A stretch of 64,000 nucleotides of DNA from Planctomycetota bacterium. Lineage in GTDB: Bacteria > Planctomycetota > UBA1135. A program made the translations under genes and the position numbers. The notes below the pieces were generated by a model that was given only the letters and a program-made list of their open reading frames with translations, did no database searches and was not told the DNA's origin. The stretch is taken from the NCBI GenBank assembly GCA_030748415.1, contig JASMMA010000001.1:144785-208784 (forward strand), in the 5' to 3' direction. The first letter of the stretch is position 1. Each line of letters opens with the position of its first letter. This document shows, one piece after another, positions 1 to 8,497 of the stretch.

Positions 1-1
1 G

Positions 2-1570
2 GAAGTATTGCCTGGTGATAGTGGAACCATGGCGGATGCCTATCTTCTGATGGAGAAACTGGACCCAGAACTTTCTCATCGCTGGAAAAAGCGTATGTTC
101 ATTCCTTTGAACGAGCGGCCCGAGTTGACTCCCGCAGTTTCCTCTGTCCTTCAGCGTCGGCTAGTTGACCTCATTGCTGAAGTGAAAGAAAACGGTGGAG
201 AGCAAATGCGTAATGTTCGATTTGAAGTGGACTTGGGTTCTGTTTTTGGAAGCAAGCCAGTAATTGGGGATGAGCGACTTATCCTTGTTGAACTTGATTA
301 TGAAAATAAGGATGGTGAATCGATGCAGGCAAATGCCACCCACTCAATCCAACTTCTGGCACCCTACTTGCCTCCACCTTCTTCCTGGAATGCTCGAATG
401 AATAACTCGGGTCGCTCAAACGGAACATGGAAGGCAGGTGATTTTCATGTTCATAATTGCAGAGATGAGGCCACGAATGGTTGTCCAGATTGTGATGCTG
501 AGGCTTTGAATACAACGGGCAGCTTTACAAATGCTGATTTGAAAACTCAATTCCAGGCATTGGGATTGGATTTCTTTTCAACTACAACTCATTCCTATTG
601 CATCAATAGCACAAATGAGTTTAATGCTGTTTATTCCGAATCCACGAGTCTAGACGAGGCCAACTTTCGGGTTTTGTGTGGAACGGAACTGACAACAAGA
701 GAGGCTGGCGGGCAGACGGGCTCCGACCCCTGGTTCGATGCCCAGTGTTTACTCGTATTTCATGGAGGCATTGCTCACTATGGTGGGCACAATATTACTT
801 CCCGCAAACATGGCGGCGAAGATGGATGGCTTGGCTATTGCTTAGACCCTATGAATAATGCTGTCGTACAGGTCCGCAAGGTCAACGAAGACGGCGGTTT
901 TGCAATTGCAAATCACCCAGGCGGTGATGTGATTTCCAATAACAGCACTGCGATGTTCCGTGGATTTGAAGGTAATATGACCGTCGGTTGTGAGGTTTGG
1001 AATGCTGACAATTCCTTAGGGAATATGTCACCTGCTCACAAGGCATGGTGGATTGCTCGGCTACTCGATGGCAAATTCACTTATCCCGCATCAGGTTCGG
1101 ATACTCATGACACGGCTCATGAGTTCGGTTCGACCCATGTTTGGATTGATGGCGCTTTTGATGATGCCGCTATTGGAGAGTCTATGCGAAATGGAACCCT
1201 ATACCTGAGTAACGGCCCCTTCCTATCTGTATCCCTCGCGGACAATAGTGGGCACCGAATTGATATGGGTGGTGTTGTTATGACTTCTAAAAGTCTCCAG
1301 CATGATTACCCGGTGACGGTAGAAGCTCCATACAATGTTGGTTCAGATTCTGGTGTTTTACGCGTTTATCGCGGCGCGACCGGTGATTCTTCCGAAACCC
1401 TGCTCAAGGAATATCAGAATGTGACGGGCCAAGGAACCATGCTCGTTCCGACCACGATTCCTAATCCTAATCACCAACGGCGGGGTGTGTGGTACCGCAC
1501 GGAGTTTGAGAGCACAGGAAGCCCTAAGAAATCCGCGTATAGTTCGATTATTTTAATCGGCTTGCGCTAA
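2..1570 (+). CDS. secreted PHP-like metal-dependent phosphoesterase, 5'-truncated by window edge (first of tandem pair)
   Basis: The reading frame is already open at the window edge. Alignment with the next gene shows that about 98 N-terminal residues, including any signal peptide, lie outside. The metal-ligand pattern of a PHP-type hydrolase is visible in order: GDFHVHNC, TTTHSYC, CGTELTT, GGHNITS, ANHPGGD and GSDTHD. A cysteine-containing insertion (NCRD...GCPDC) follows the first HxH and is conserved in the paralogue, so it may form disulfides or bind metal. The C-terminal ~120 residues look like a beta-rich accessory domain. The family hydrolyses phosphoesters using divalent metals; the substrate cannot be read here. 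The paralogue is secreted, so an extracytoplasmic phosphatase role is inferred. It ends 27 nt before the second copy, so the two are probably co-transcribed. Confidence 0.75.
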   Translation, partial: EVLPGDSGTMADAYLLMEKLDPELSHRWKKRMFIPLNERPELTPAVSSVLQRRLVDLIAEVKENGGEQMRNVRFEVDLGSVFGSKPVIGDERLILVELDYENKDGESMQANATHSIQLLAPYLPPPSSWNARMNNSGRSNGTWKAGDFHVHNCRDEATNGCPDCDAEALNTTGSFTNADLKTQFQALGLDFFSTTTHSYCINSTNEFNAVYSESTSLDEANFRVLCGTELTTREAGGQTGSDPWFDAQCLLVFHGGIAHYGGHNITSRKHGGEDGWLGYCLDPMNNAVVQVRKVNEDGGFAIANHPGGDVISNNSTAMFRGFEGNMTVGCEVWNADNSLGNMSPAHKAWWIARLLDGKFTYPASGSDTHDTAHEFGSTHVWIDGAFDDAAIGESMRNGTLYLSNGPFLSVSLADNSGHRIDMGGVVMTSKSLQHDYPVTVEAPYNVGSDSGVLRVYRGATGDSSETLLKEYQNVTGQGTMLVPTTIPNPNHQRRGVWYRTEFESTGSPKKSAYSSIILIGLR

Positions 1571-1597
1571 CAAATGAGAATCTGGCATGATTGAGGG

Positions 1598-3439
1598 ATG
1601 CGCCATCCCCTCCTTCCCGCCCTCTTCTGTCTTTTGCTCGCATTCGCTGCTGGTTCCTTATCCACCTTAGAAGCCACAGACGCAGATAATTCCCTCGCTG
1701 TTCCACAGCTTGCTCAGCCTGCGGAGATGTACCTTTTCCCTTTCGGCCTCATGGATGGTATTCGCGAGCCTCGTCCCCAAGTTCCGATGCAAGTCCAAGC
1801 CTATTTTTCGGGTGATGGCCTTGCTTCTCTCCACTCCATCGAAGTTCTCTCTGCGGATGGGCATCTACTCCAACGCCTAGATCTTCAATCCGTTCAGTTG
1901 AAGGGTGACCATGGTCTCGTTGAGCAAGCGCATTTGTTAATGGAGACGATTGACCCTGAAATTGCACACAAGCACGGCGAGCGAGTTTTTATTCCACTTG
2001 ACGAACGAGCTCCATTGCAGGCAAATGTTGAAGCTGCACTTTTTCGCCAGCTCATGGACACAATGGCAGATGTGGTTCATTTAGGTGGGAGTCAATTGCT
2101 GAACATTGACATTGACTTAAACCTATCAGATTTATTCCCGCCCAATGCAAAACCTGGCGATGAGGCAATCTTTGACTTGATTCTCCACTACGAAAGCAAT
2201 GGCATAAAGAAGCAAGTCTTACTGACTCATTCAATATCCCTTTTAGCGCCCTTCCTTTCGCCGCCATCTGGCTGGCGACCACCGAGCGGCGATCGAGGCT
2301 TAGGAGCCTGGCATGCGGGCGATCTCCATGTTCACAACTGCCGAGACCAAGCAGTGTCTGGGTGCCCAGATTGTGCCGCCGAATCTTTCAACATCACCGG
2401 GAGTTTTACCAATGCAGACTTGAAAACCCAATTCCAAGCCTTGGGAATGGATTGGTTTTCAACAACTACACATTCCTATTGCATTAACAGTGATGCTGAG
2501 TTTAATGAAATTGCCAACGAAGCAAGTATTCTTGATGACCCTAGTTTCTCCTTGTTATGCGGCACCGAATTGACAACAAAGGAAAGTGGTCCCCAGTCTG
2601 GAACGGATATTTTCGATACTGTTTGCTTTCTAGGTGGGAATTTTGATGGGCGGGGTACTGCGCATATGGGTGGTCATGCGATTACATCACGCAAGCCTGG
2701 CGGGAAGGACGGTTTTATGGACAATTGTGATAACCCACTTTTGAAGCATTCAAATAACATTGATGATGTAAACGCGGAAGGTGGTTTCACAATTGCTCAT
2801 CACCCTGGCGGCGACACTTTGAGTTTTAATAGTGCCGCGCGATTTGAAGGCTTAGAGAGAGGACAAGCGGTTGGAACGGAGATTTGGAATGGAACCGATT
2901 GGAGCGGTTCGCCTGAACATAAAGCTTGGTGGATTTCCCGCCTTCTCGAGGGCAAGTTTACTTGGCCTTTTTCGGGCTCTGACACACACGATTCAGCAGT
3001 CGATTTCGGTGCGAACCATGTTTGGCTGAACTCAGCAATCTCAGATGCAGAGTTAGCGTCATCCATGCGTGAAGGAAAGCACTATCTCAGCAATGGTCCA
3101 TTTTTGGTCATGAATCTTTTTGATGCAAATAACCACCGAATCGAAATCGGTGGAGTTGTACTTGCCAAGAAATCACAAGTGCCCAACATGTATCCAGTGA
3201 CTGCTGAAGTTCCTTATAACTTTGGTCCTGACTCTGGTGACCTTAAGATCTACCGTGGAACGGTTGGTGACTCAACAGAAACGGTGATTCACGAATCTTT
3301 GGGAATCTCTGGGCAGGGGACACTACAAGTCCCGACCACCCTTCCCAACCATGAAAGTTCATGGTTCCGCGCCGAGTTCAAATCAGTGAGTGCAAAAAAA
3401 CAGGCCTACACATCCTTGATTGTCATTGGTCTCTATTAG
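1598..3439 (+). CDS. secreted PHP-like metal-dependent phosphoesterase (second of tandem pair)
   Basis: This 613-residue protein begins with a clear Sec signal peptide (hydrophobic run at residues 5-20 after MRH, ending near AAGS). A variable N-terminal domain (about 30-235) precedes the PHP-like catalytic part: HVH at 244-246, TTTH at 289-292, Glu324 in CGTELTT, His360, HH at 401-402 and SDTH at 461-464. The Cys cluster near 248-259 (NCRD...GCPDC) matches the upstream paralogue. The C-terminal domain (about 490-613) is beta-rich. The PHP family includes phosphoesterases and polymerase-associated nucleases; the signal peptide makes an extracytoplasmic phosphoesterase most likely. The two copies are highly similar throughout the catalytic region, indicating tandem duplication followed by divergence. 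It is convergent with the minus-strand gene ending 36 nt downstream. Confidence 0.8.
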   Translation: MRHPLLPALFCLLLAFAAGSLSTLEATDADNSLAVPQLAQPAEMYLFPFGLMDGIREPRPQVPMQVQAYFSGDGLASLHSIEVLSADGHLLQRLDLQSVQLKGDHGLVEQAHLLMETIDPEIAHKHGERVFIPLDERAPLQANVEAALFRQLMDTMADVVHLGGSQLLNIDIDLNLSDLFPPNAKPGDEAIFDLILHYESNGIKKQVLLTHSISLLAPFLSPPSGWRPPSGDRGLGAWHAGDLHVHNCRDQAVSGCPDCAAESFNITGSFTNADLKTQFQALGMDWFSTTTHSYCINSDAEFNEIANEASILDDPSFSLLCGTELTTKESGPQSGTDIFDTVCFLGGNFDGRGTAHMGGHAITSRKPGGKDGFMDNCDNPLLKHSNNIDDVNAEGGFTIAHHPGGDTLSFNSAARFEGLERGQAVGTEIWNGTDWSGSPEHKAWWISRLLEGKFTWPFSGSDTHDSAVDFGANHVWLNSAISDAELASSMREGKHYLSNGPFLVMNLFDANNHRIEIGGVVLAKKSQVPNMYPVTAEVPYNFGPDSGDLKIYRGTVGDSTETVIHESLGISGQGTLQVPTTLPNHESSWFRAEFKSVSAKKQAYTSLIVIGLY

Positions 3440-3475
3440 CAGATTTATTTCTTCGAGTGACGAACAATAGGGCGC

Positions 3476-4387
3476 CTAAAAACTTTCCAGGACCCTTCTC
3501 GCCGTGACCGCAATCTGCGGATCATCCTTGGTGAGCGCTAGGCGAAGGGTTGGCAAAGCATGAGGCAAGAGAAGAGAACAAGCTTCTATTGCGTGCAATT
3601 GCCTTTCCGTAGGTTGTTGAAGGAGCTTTGCAATTCCTTTAGAGAATGCTTCGTAGTCCTCTCGAGAAACAGAATCTTGGGCCACGCTTTTCTTCTGAAA
3701 GACCTGCACGGCAAACTCTTCAAATGCAGAAACTTGTTGAACTTGATTCAACCATGAAGCATTAGGTTCAATGCCACAAGGGGGCCGCCCTTCAGCCGCG
3801 AGTATTTCATCAAGTTGCAGCACGAGAAGGCGCTTTGGCAACTCATAACGACCTGTTCTAGGCCAATCAGCAAAGGGTGAAGGGGTATCAGCCCGAGTTC
3901 CCGTAAGAAGAAGGGACCGTGCAAGTGGCCAGGCACTTTTGCAACGGGCGCTTAGCAGCCTGCAAAGCGCGGCGGCCCGCAATTCAATTGCCTTGCCAGA
4001 ATCAACCGCCAGCCAGGCCAAAGAGGGTAGTGAAGATAGAGGAACTTCTTTTGGAGCAAGCAGGCAAGAGAGTGCAGTTGTCGGGTCTGGACGGCGAAGG
4101 CCCTCGCGCAGAAGGGGGAGAGTGGTAGGGGAGTTGGGGGCCGTCCCTGCAAGGACAGCTCCAAGCAACTGAAGTTCTCGATCGGATAATTGGGGGATAT
4201 ACGAGGCAAGTTCTTGAAGTTCTTGAAGGTTGGAAGGCTCCAGCTTTCCCAAATCCGTTTTAAGAGGCAAATCCGGAGCGTTCGCCGCTTCTTGAATCCG
4301 AGCCACCGCAATTCCTTTCAACGGCTCCGGATAGGCTGGAGAGGGAAGAAGGCTAACCGCCTGGAGGAACAGAATGGGAAACGGCAC
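3476..4387 (-). CDS. small secreted HEAT-like alpha-helical protein, GTG start inside a hairpin
   Basis: This is a 303-residue protein of unknown function. The start is GTG, encoding MPFPILFLQAVSLLPSPAYP, a short export-like hydrophobic N-terminus. The rest is Leu/Ala-rich helical sequence with paired helices (for example residues 240-300, ending DPQIAVTARRVLESF), the usual look of HEAT/ARM repeats. It lies 41 nt downstream of the sigma-70 gene on the same strand. The start codon is buried in the left arm of a perfect 15-bp inverted repeat, so expression may be reduced by termination or by masking of the start. An internal GTG (GIAVARIQ) is a possible alternative start but would lose the signal-like segment. 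Two larger secreted HEAT-like genes lie nearby (7073-8476, 13783-16599). No catalytic motif was seen. Confidence 0.65.
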   Translation of the reverse strand: MPFPILFLQAVSLLPSPAYPEPLKGIAVARIQEAANAPDLPLKTDLGKLEPSNLQELQELASYIPQLSDRELQLLGAVLAGTAPNSPTTLPLLREGLRRPDPTTALSCLLAPKEVPLSSLPSLAWLAVDSGKAIELRAAALCRLLSARCKSAWPLARSLLLTGTRADTPSPFADWPRTGRYELPKRLLVLQLDEILAAEGRPPCGIEPNASWLNQVQQVSAFEEFAVQVFQKKSVAQDSVSREDYEAFSKGIAKLLQQPTERQLHAIEACSLLLPHALPTLRLALTKDDPQIAVTARRVLESF

Positions 4388-4414
4388 GGTTCTAGGATAA
4401 GAACCGTGCCGTTT
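4379..4414 (-). terminator. perfect 15-bp inverted repeat after the sigma-70 gene
   Basis: Arms at 4379-4393 and 4400-4414 are exactly complementary (core ACGGCACGGTTCT) around a 6-nt loop. The repeat lies 15 nt downstream of the sigma factor stop on the minus strand. Read on that strand the right arm is followed by TTTCCC, only a short T tract, so intrinsic termination may be partial. The GTG start of the next minus-strand gene (4385-4387) lies within the arm, so the same structure could also act as a translational lid. Confidence 0.7.
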
Positions 4415-4428
4415 CTTAAGAAAAAGAA

Positions 4429-5631
4429 TCAGGCGAACTTGGCCAATTTCTTGAGAGGGGTCGGGTTTTTCAAGCGGCGAAGTGCCTGAGATTGAAGTTG
4501 GCGAACTCTTTCACGAGAAACACCCAAAACCTGACGAACCTCTTCCAAAGTTTGGGTTTTGCCATCTTCAGTTAGGCCGAACCGCAAGCGTAAGACCAAA
4601 GCTTCTCTTGATGGAAGGCGATTAAGCAAATCTTCCAGACTATCCTTCAGTTCCTCATTACTGGGAGTTCCAGGAAGAATGGTCTCGTGAAGGTCAGGAA
4701 GTTGATCCCGAAAGTTGCTGTCGTCCGAATGCGAGGAAGGCCTTTCAATCGAGAGGCAATTCCGGTCGGCATCAAGAGCGCGGTTGACACGGTCTTCGCT
4801 GACTCCAACGAGTTTGGAGAGCTCGGATGCGCTTAGGAGGTCTTCATGGTTAGCTTGGGCGTTCCGAACGCGGTGGAGTGCCTGTGCCAAGTAAACCGGA
4901 AGGCGAACGGTGCGAGATTGGAAGGAGAGGGCGTGCAAAATCCCTTGCTGAATCCACCAATTCGCATAACTCGCGAACCGGATTCCCTGTAGATAGTCAA
5001 AGCGTTCAACTGCTCTCAAAAGAGAGGCGTTTCCTTCCTGGATGAGGTCTTCCCAAGGAACCCCGATTCCCTTGTATCGACCTGCAAGGGTGGGAACGAG
5101 GTGCAGGTTGCGATCCACGAGTGCATTCTGGATTACTCGAAGCTCAGAAAGACGTTGCTGCAAACGACTTAAGATTGCGGACTTTGGGCGGCGACGAGTG
5201 AATTCAATTTTCTCATCCTTGATTTTCTTCAAAACATCTGAGTAAGGAGAAAGGTGTTCCTGTACGACCGCCAAACCTGTTGCCGTGGGGTTTTCAAGGA
5301 GGAGGTTGTAGATGACATCCCGAAGAAGAGCAATTGAGCGAGCAAGGATGAATTCTTCCTGTCTGGAAGTTGGGCGAAGTTTCCGCAAGTCAGACCAGTA
5401 AACACTGAGTGGGTCACCGGGGATTTGAGTCGGAGTTCCTTTGCCTTTCTCAAGAAAAGAGGGAGAAGAGGCTTCGGGCAAAAAACGGACATCTTTTTGC
5501 GCAAGAAGAGCCGTCACGCTGGGGCGAAAGGCGTCAAAGCGGCGATTCGTTCGGAATGCCTGCTCAATGTTGCTCAAAGACAGTTCACCGTTTTGGATTG
5601 CTTGTGAAGTTAGTTTGGTGGTTTTTTTCAT
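4429..5631 (-). CDS. RNA polymerase sigma factor, sigma-70 family (RpoD/RpoS-like)
   Basis: This 400-residue sigma factor directs core RNA polymerase to -35/-10 promoters. Region 1.2 is visible around residues 72-100 (DPLSVYWSDL...). A non-conserved spacer follows. Region 2 spans about 170-240, with RNLHLVPTLAGRYKGIGVPW, then DLIQEGNASLLRAVERFDY and FASYANWWIQQGI. Region 3 covers about 240-320, and region 4.2 is near 345-390 (LRLRFGL...LEEVRQVLGVSRERVRQLQ). Group 1 factors usually carry YAxWWIRQAI; this one has WWIQQGI and a short N-terminus without a long acidic region 1.1. It could therefore be a group 2 (RpoS/SigB-like) alternative sigma rather than the vegetative one. The ATG start is followed by KKTTK. 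A strong hairpin lies just downstream. Confidence 0.9.
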   Translation of the reverse strand: MKKTTKLTSQAIQNGELSLSNIEQAFRTNRRFDAFRPSVTALLAQKDVRFLPEASSPSFLEKGKGTPTQIPGDPLSVYWSDLRKLRPTSRQEEFILARSIALLRDVIYNLLLENPTATGLAVVQEHLSPYSDVLKKIKDEKIEFTRRRPKSAILSRLQQRLSELRVIQNALVDRNLHLVPTLAGRYKGIGVPWEDLIQEGNASLLRAVERFDYLQGIRFASYANWWIQQGILHALSFQSRTVRLPVYLAQALHRVRNAQANHEDLLSASELSKLVGVSEDRVNRALDADRNCLSIERPSSHSDDSNFRDQLPDLHETILPGTPSNEELKDSLEDLLNRLPSREALVLRLRFGLTEDGKTQTLEEVRQVLGVSRERVRQLQSQALRRLKNPTPLKKLAKFA

Positions 5632-5806
5632 GCGTGGTGCTGGGGTTCGGCATTAAGAGATGCGAAGTCCGTGCCAAAGAGGCAAATAATTCGAAAAAAT
5701 GCACTTGTCGAACGGAAAACCTTACAGGAAAAGGGGTTAGCTTAGATTTATTCCGTCGTGTCTGCTAGGAAAGCAGGCAAAGATAAGGGAATATCTCGCA
5801 TTTAGC

Positions 5807-5820
5807 GGGAAATATTTCCC
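5807..5820. other. 14-nt perfect palindrome upstream of a secreted-protein gene
   Basis: GGGAAATATTTCCC is a perfect palindrome in the 235-nt gap between the divergent sigma gene and the gene at 5867. It could be an operator for a dimeric regulator, but nothing else supports this. The rest of the gap (5632-5866) holds no ORF or obvious structure; any promoters for the two divergent genes should lie here. Confidence 0.3.
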
Positions 5821-5866
5821 AGTAATGCCCGGTAGGTGCTTTCGTCTCCTCCGCGAGGTACATGAA

Positions 5867-7045
5867 ATGACACCAATACTGCTTTTACTCCTCCAGTCGC
5901 CAACATTGAGCGCTCTGGCTTCAACGACAAACGACACTCGCCTTCCACAGGATCCGGTAGTGCAAGACACTGCTTGGCTTTTGAACCGCCAAGGGCAAAC
6001 CCCAACTACCCGGGTTTACTTGCCAGATTCAAGCCTTGCCTTATTGGGAGGCGATTTAGATGCTGACGGCTTTCGAGATACGGTCGAGGGGGTTGATGCT
6101 CTCCTTTGGTCGCCAACAAGTATCAGTCCCGGTGTTGATGTTTCTGATTTTTTATTCTCAACCGTGCGTTCCTATGGCCCGTTCGAAGATGGTGATTTGC
6201 TGCGATGGTCACCCACTCAAGGTTTTCAAGTTGAATACTCCGAGGCAAGTCTCGTTGCCGCCATTAATCCCAGTAATGGAGTTTTTGATTTGGACGCGGC
6301 GACGGAAGTGGGCGGGGAGCTCTTTTTTTCTCTCCGAGATGACCTTCAAGGAACAGTTCTTGGGAACTTGGAGGATGGTGACATTCTCGCATTCAATTCT
6401 GCAACCAGTGCAGTTCGCGTTGTTTATAGCGAGGGACAAGTTCAAGCCATGGTCAATAATGCAACCAATCAATCCACCGCAATTACGGATGTGTTGTCCT
6501 TAAGTCAATTGCCTGGAACGCAAAGCTTGTGTTTTTCTGTTCAATCACCCACTTCGCTTGATGCGACTGTCTTTACGGAAGAGGGGGGTGGAGAAATTGT
6601 TCCAGATTTCAGTGAATCTGATTGGGATTTTCAGATTTCTTCAGAGCTGGATGCTTTGGCATTTGTCCCCGGCGGTTTAGTTCAGCCGCCGATTCTCTCT
6701 ACGGATTTGCCAACAGCCAAGCCTGGAACAACCATGCGCCTGAAACTTCGGCACGCAACTCCAGGTGTAATCGCTGTTGGGGCCAGGGCAAGCGCACTGC
6801 AGTGCACTTTTGAGTTGGGCGCGGGAATCGGGTTTTTGCTCCTAGACAAGACAGATTATTGGTTGCGTCGTCAGGTATTTCACGGAAAGTACTATCCCGT
6901 CCAACTGGATGGGTCGGGAAGTGGGACTTTTGATTGGACCGTGCCAGCCTTAGCTCCGGGCATCCCGTGGACTGATATGTACTTTCAAGTATTGGACCTA
7001 AGTAGTGGCTATTGGAGTAACCCGATTGCCCTGCGGGTGGAGTAG
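5867..7045 (+). CDS. secreted beta-rich protein of unknown function
   Basis: The chosen start is the ATG of MTPILLLLLQSPTLSALA, a good signal peptide preceded by GCGAGG; a longer reading from 5825 adds 14 unlikely residues. The mature protein (about 375 residues) has repeated beta-type motifs: GDLDADGFRDTVEGVDALLW, then FEDGDLLRWSP and LEDGDILAFNS, which look like diverged copies of one module. The C-terminal ~100 residues (from STDLPTAKPGTTMRLKLRHA) resemble the tail found on many secreted planctomycete-type proteins, ending in a phrase like QVLDLSSGYWSNPIALRVE. I recognise no enzyme motif. It starts a plus-strand run of secreted-protein genes (5867-13713), which may be partly co-transcribed. 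Confidence 0.7.
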   Translation: MTPILLLLLQSPTLSALASTTNDTRLPQDPVVQDTAWLLNRQGQTPTTRVYLPDSSLALLGGDLDADGFRDTVEGVDALLWSPTSISPGVDVSDFLFSTVRSYGPFEDGDLLRWSPTQGFQVEYSEASLVAAINPSNGVFDLDAATEVGGELFFSLRDDLQGTVLGNLEDGDILAFNSATSAVRVVYSEGQVQAMVNNATNQSTAITDVLSLSQLPGTQSLCFSVQSPTSLDATVFTEEGGGEIVPDFSESDWDFQISSELDALAFVPGGLVQPPILSTDLPTAKPGTTMRLKLRHATPGVIAVGARASALQCTFELGAGIGFLLLDKTDYWLRRQVFHGKYYPVQLDGSGSGTFDWTVPALAPGIPWTDMYFQVLDLSSGYWSNPIALRVE

Positions 7046-7072
7046 AGTTCGCGTATTCTGCTTTTCCCCAAC

Positions 7073-8476
7073 ATGGTTCTCCTCCCTCTCCTGGCCCTCC
7101 CGTTCCTTGCTCAAAGCCCTTCGAATGAGCTTCGAGGGGCTTTGGCGGGGGAGGACCCTGGCCAGAGGATTGAAGCTGCTGTCCAACTGGCTGCTTCAAG
7201 GGAACCCTGGGTGGACAAATGGCTTGCCAAAGAAGTATCTCGTGGCACATCCACTCAACAGCGCGCTCTCTTACTAGCTTGCGCCCTAAGAGGCACGACT
7301 TCTTCGCTGGAATTGCTGGAAAAGCGAGCCTTTCAAAGAGGGCGCCCCAATGCTGACAGAGCATGGTCACTTCTTCTTTATGGGGCCTATCATCCTGCTG
7401 CTCTCCAGGATTCGGTTACCCCTTTGAAAAGAGCAAAAAGCGAATTCGAACGGGATTGTTTTCTCGCTGGCCTACTAAAGCATGGAGGGCAGGCACCGAA
7501 TCTTCGTGGATTGAAAGAGCTCAAAGGGAAAAAAGGGAAGCCCCATTCGGCCTTATTAAATGCAATGGATGCTCTTTCAGGAAGAGGCATTTCTTCCATC
7601 GAAGAGCCTACTTCTTTGGCTTTGCAATTGCTCATCTCCATTTTCCCATTTGAGAAAGGGGTCTCGCGTGAAGTAATCGATGCTTCGGAGCCTTCCGCTC
7701 TGGAATCCTGGAGAGTGGCGGCCAAACATAAAAAAGCAAGGACCTTGGAAGACCTTCGGCGGCTTCCCATTGGCATTGGCGGCGGAGCCTTGGCGCTTGT
7801 TCTTTATGAATCTTCTGCTCCTGAGCGAGGTGCCTTATTTCAATTCCTTCGGGGTGCTTTGTTGGATCCATCTCAGCTTGCTTGGTTGTGGGGTGCTGCT
7901 GGTGACCTTGGTTTATCCCTTCCACTTCCATCCCAATCATCCACTCTTCTCGATTTTGAAGTTGGGGGTCTTCTCCTCCTGTGCCTTTCCAACCCTTCTC
8001 TGGGCGAAGAAAGGGTTCGTGCATTCCAACCTTGGGCCCGCCGCCGACTGGACGCGGGCCATAGCTTTGCTACTGATTGGCCCGCCGCTGTTCTTTTGGC
8101 CGTTACTCCTCAAAAGGAAGATTTAGCCCGGCTTAGAAAAATTGCGGAATCCTCTTCCGGTGCGGATGCACTTCGTGCATTACCCATTTGGCATCTTGCC
8201 AGTGGGCGTGTGGGAGAGGGTGAACCACGCCGAGCATTACTCCGCTCTTGGGCCCGCGAGTTAGGAGCCGGCTGGGTCGGCTATTTGGACCAGGAAGGCC
8301 CGCGTTGGACTGCTTATTTACTCCTTTCTGGAACTCAGGCGGCGAGTGAGCGTTTGGAGCTGCAACAACACCTACTCGCCTTTGAAAGGCCGCACGACCA
8401 TTCACCTGAACATGCACTCTATGAAGACATAGCCGAGTTCTTGTTTTCGCCACAATATTTTTGGGACTTACCCTAA
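7073..8476 (+). CDS. secreted HEAT-like repeat protein
   Basis: This 467-residue protein opens with MVLLPLLALPFLAQS, a signal peptide with a likely cleavage near FLA-QS. The remainder is helical with recurring Leu/Ala-rich pairs (for example RIEAAVQLAASREPW and ALLLACALRGTTSSLELLEKRA), typical of HEAT/ARM scaffolds. No catalytic residues were seen. It starts 27 nt after the preceding gene and ends 21 nt before the next, so the three probably form one transcript. Together with 3476-4387 and 13783-16599 it suggests a local family of exported HEAT-like proteins, probably protein-interaction scaffolds in the periplasm; their partners are unknown. Confidence 0.7.
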   Translation: MVLLPLLALPFLAQSPSNELRGALAGEDPGQRIEAAVQLAASREPWVDKWLAKEVSRGTSTQQRALLLACALRGTTSSLELLEKRAFQRGRPNADRAWSLLLYGAYHPAALQDSVTPLKRAKSEFERDCFLAGLLKHGGQAPNLRGLKELKGKKGKPHSALLNAMDALSGRGISSIEEPTSLALQLLISIFPFEKGVSREVIDASEPSALESWRVAAKHKKARTLEDLRRLPIGIGGGALALVLYESSAPERGALFQFLRGALLDPSQLAWLWGAAGDLGLSLPLPSQSSTLLDFEVGGLLLLCLSNPSLGEERVRAFQPWARRRLDAGHSFATDWPAAVLLAVTPQKEDLARLRKIAESSSGADALRALPIWHLASGRVGEGEPRRALLRSWARELGAGWVGYLDQEGPRWTAYLLLSGTQAASERLELQQHLLAFERPHDHSPEHALYEDIAEFLFSPQYFWDLP

Positions 8477-8497
8477 TCGGGAATATCCTTGGGAGAA

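Noticed and set aside
6699..7370. 223-residue minus-strand open frame
   Set aside because: It is antisense to two supported secreted-protein genes and has no recognisable domain.
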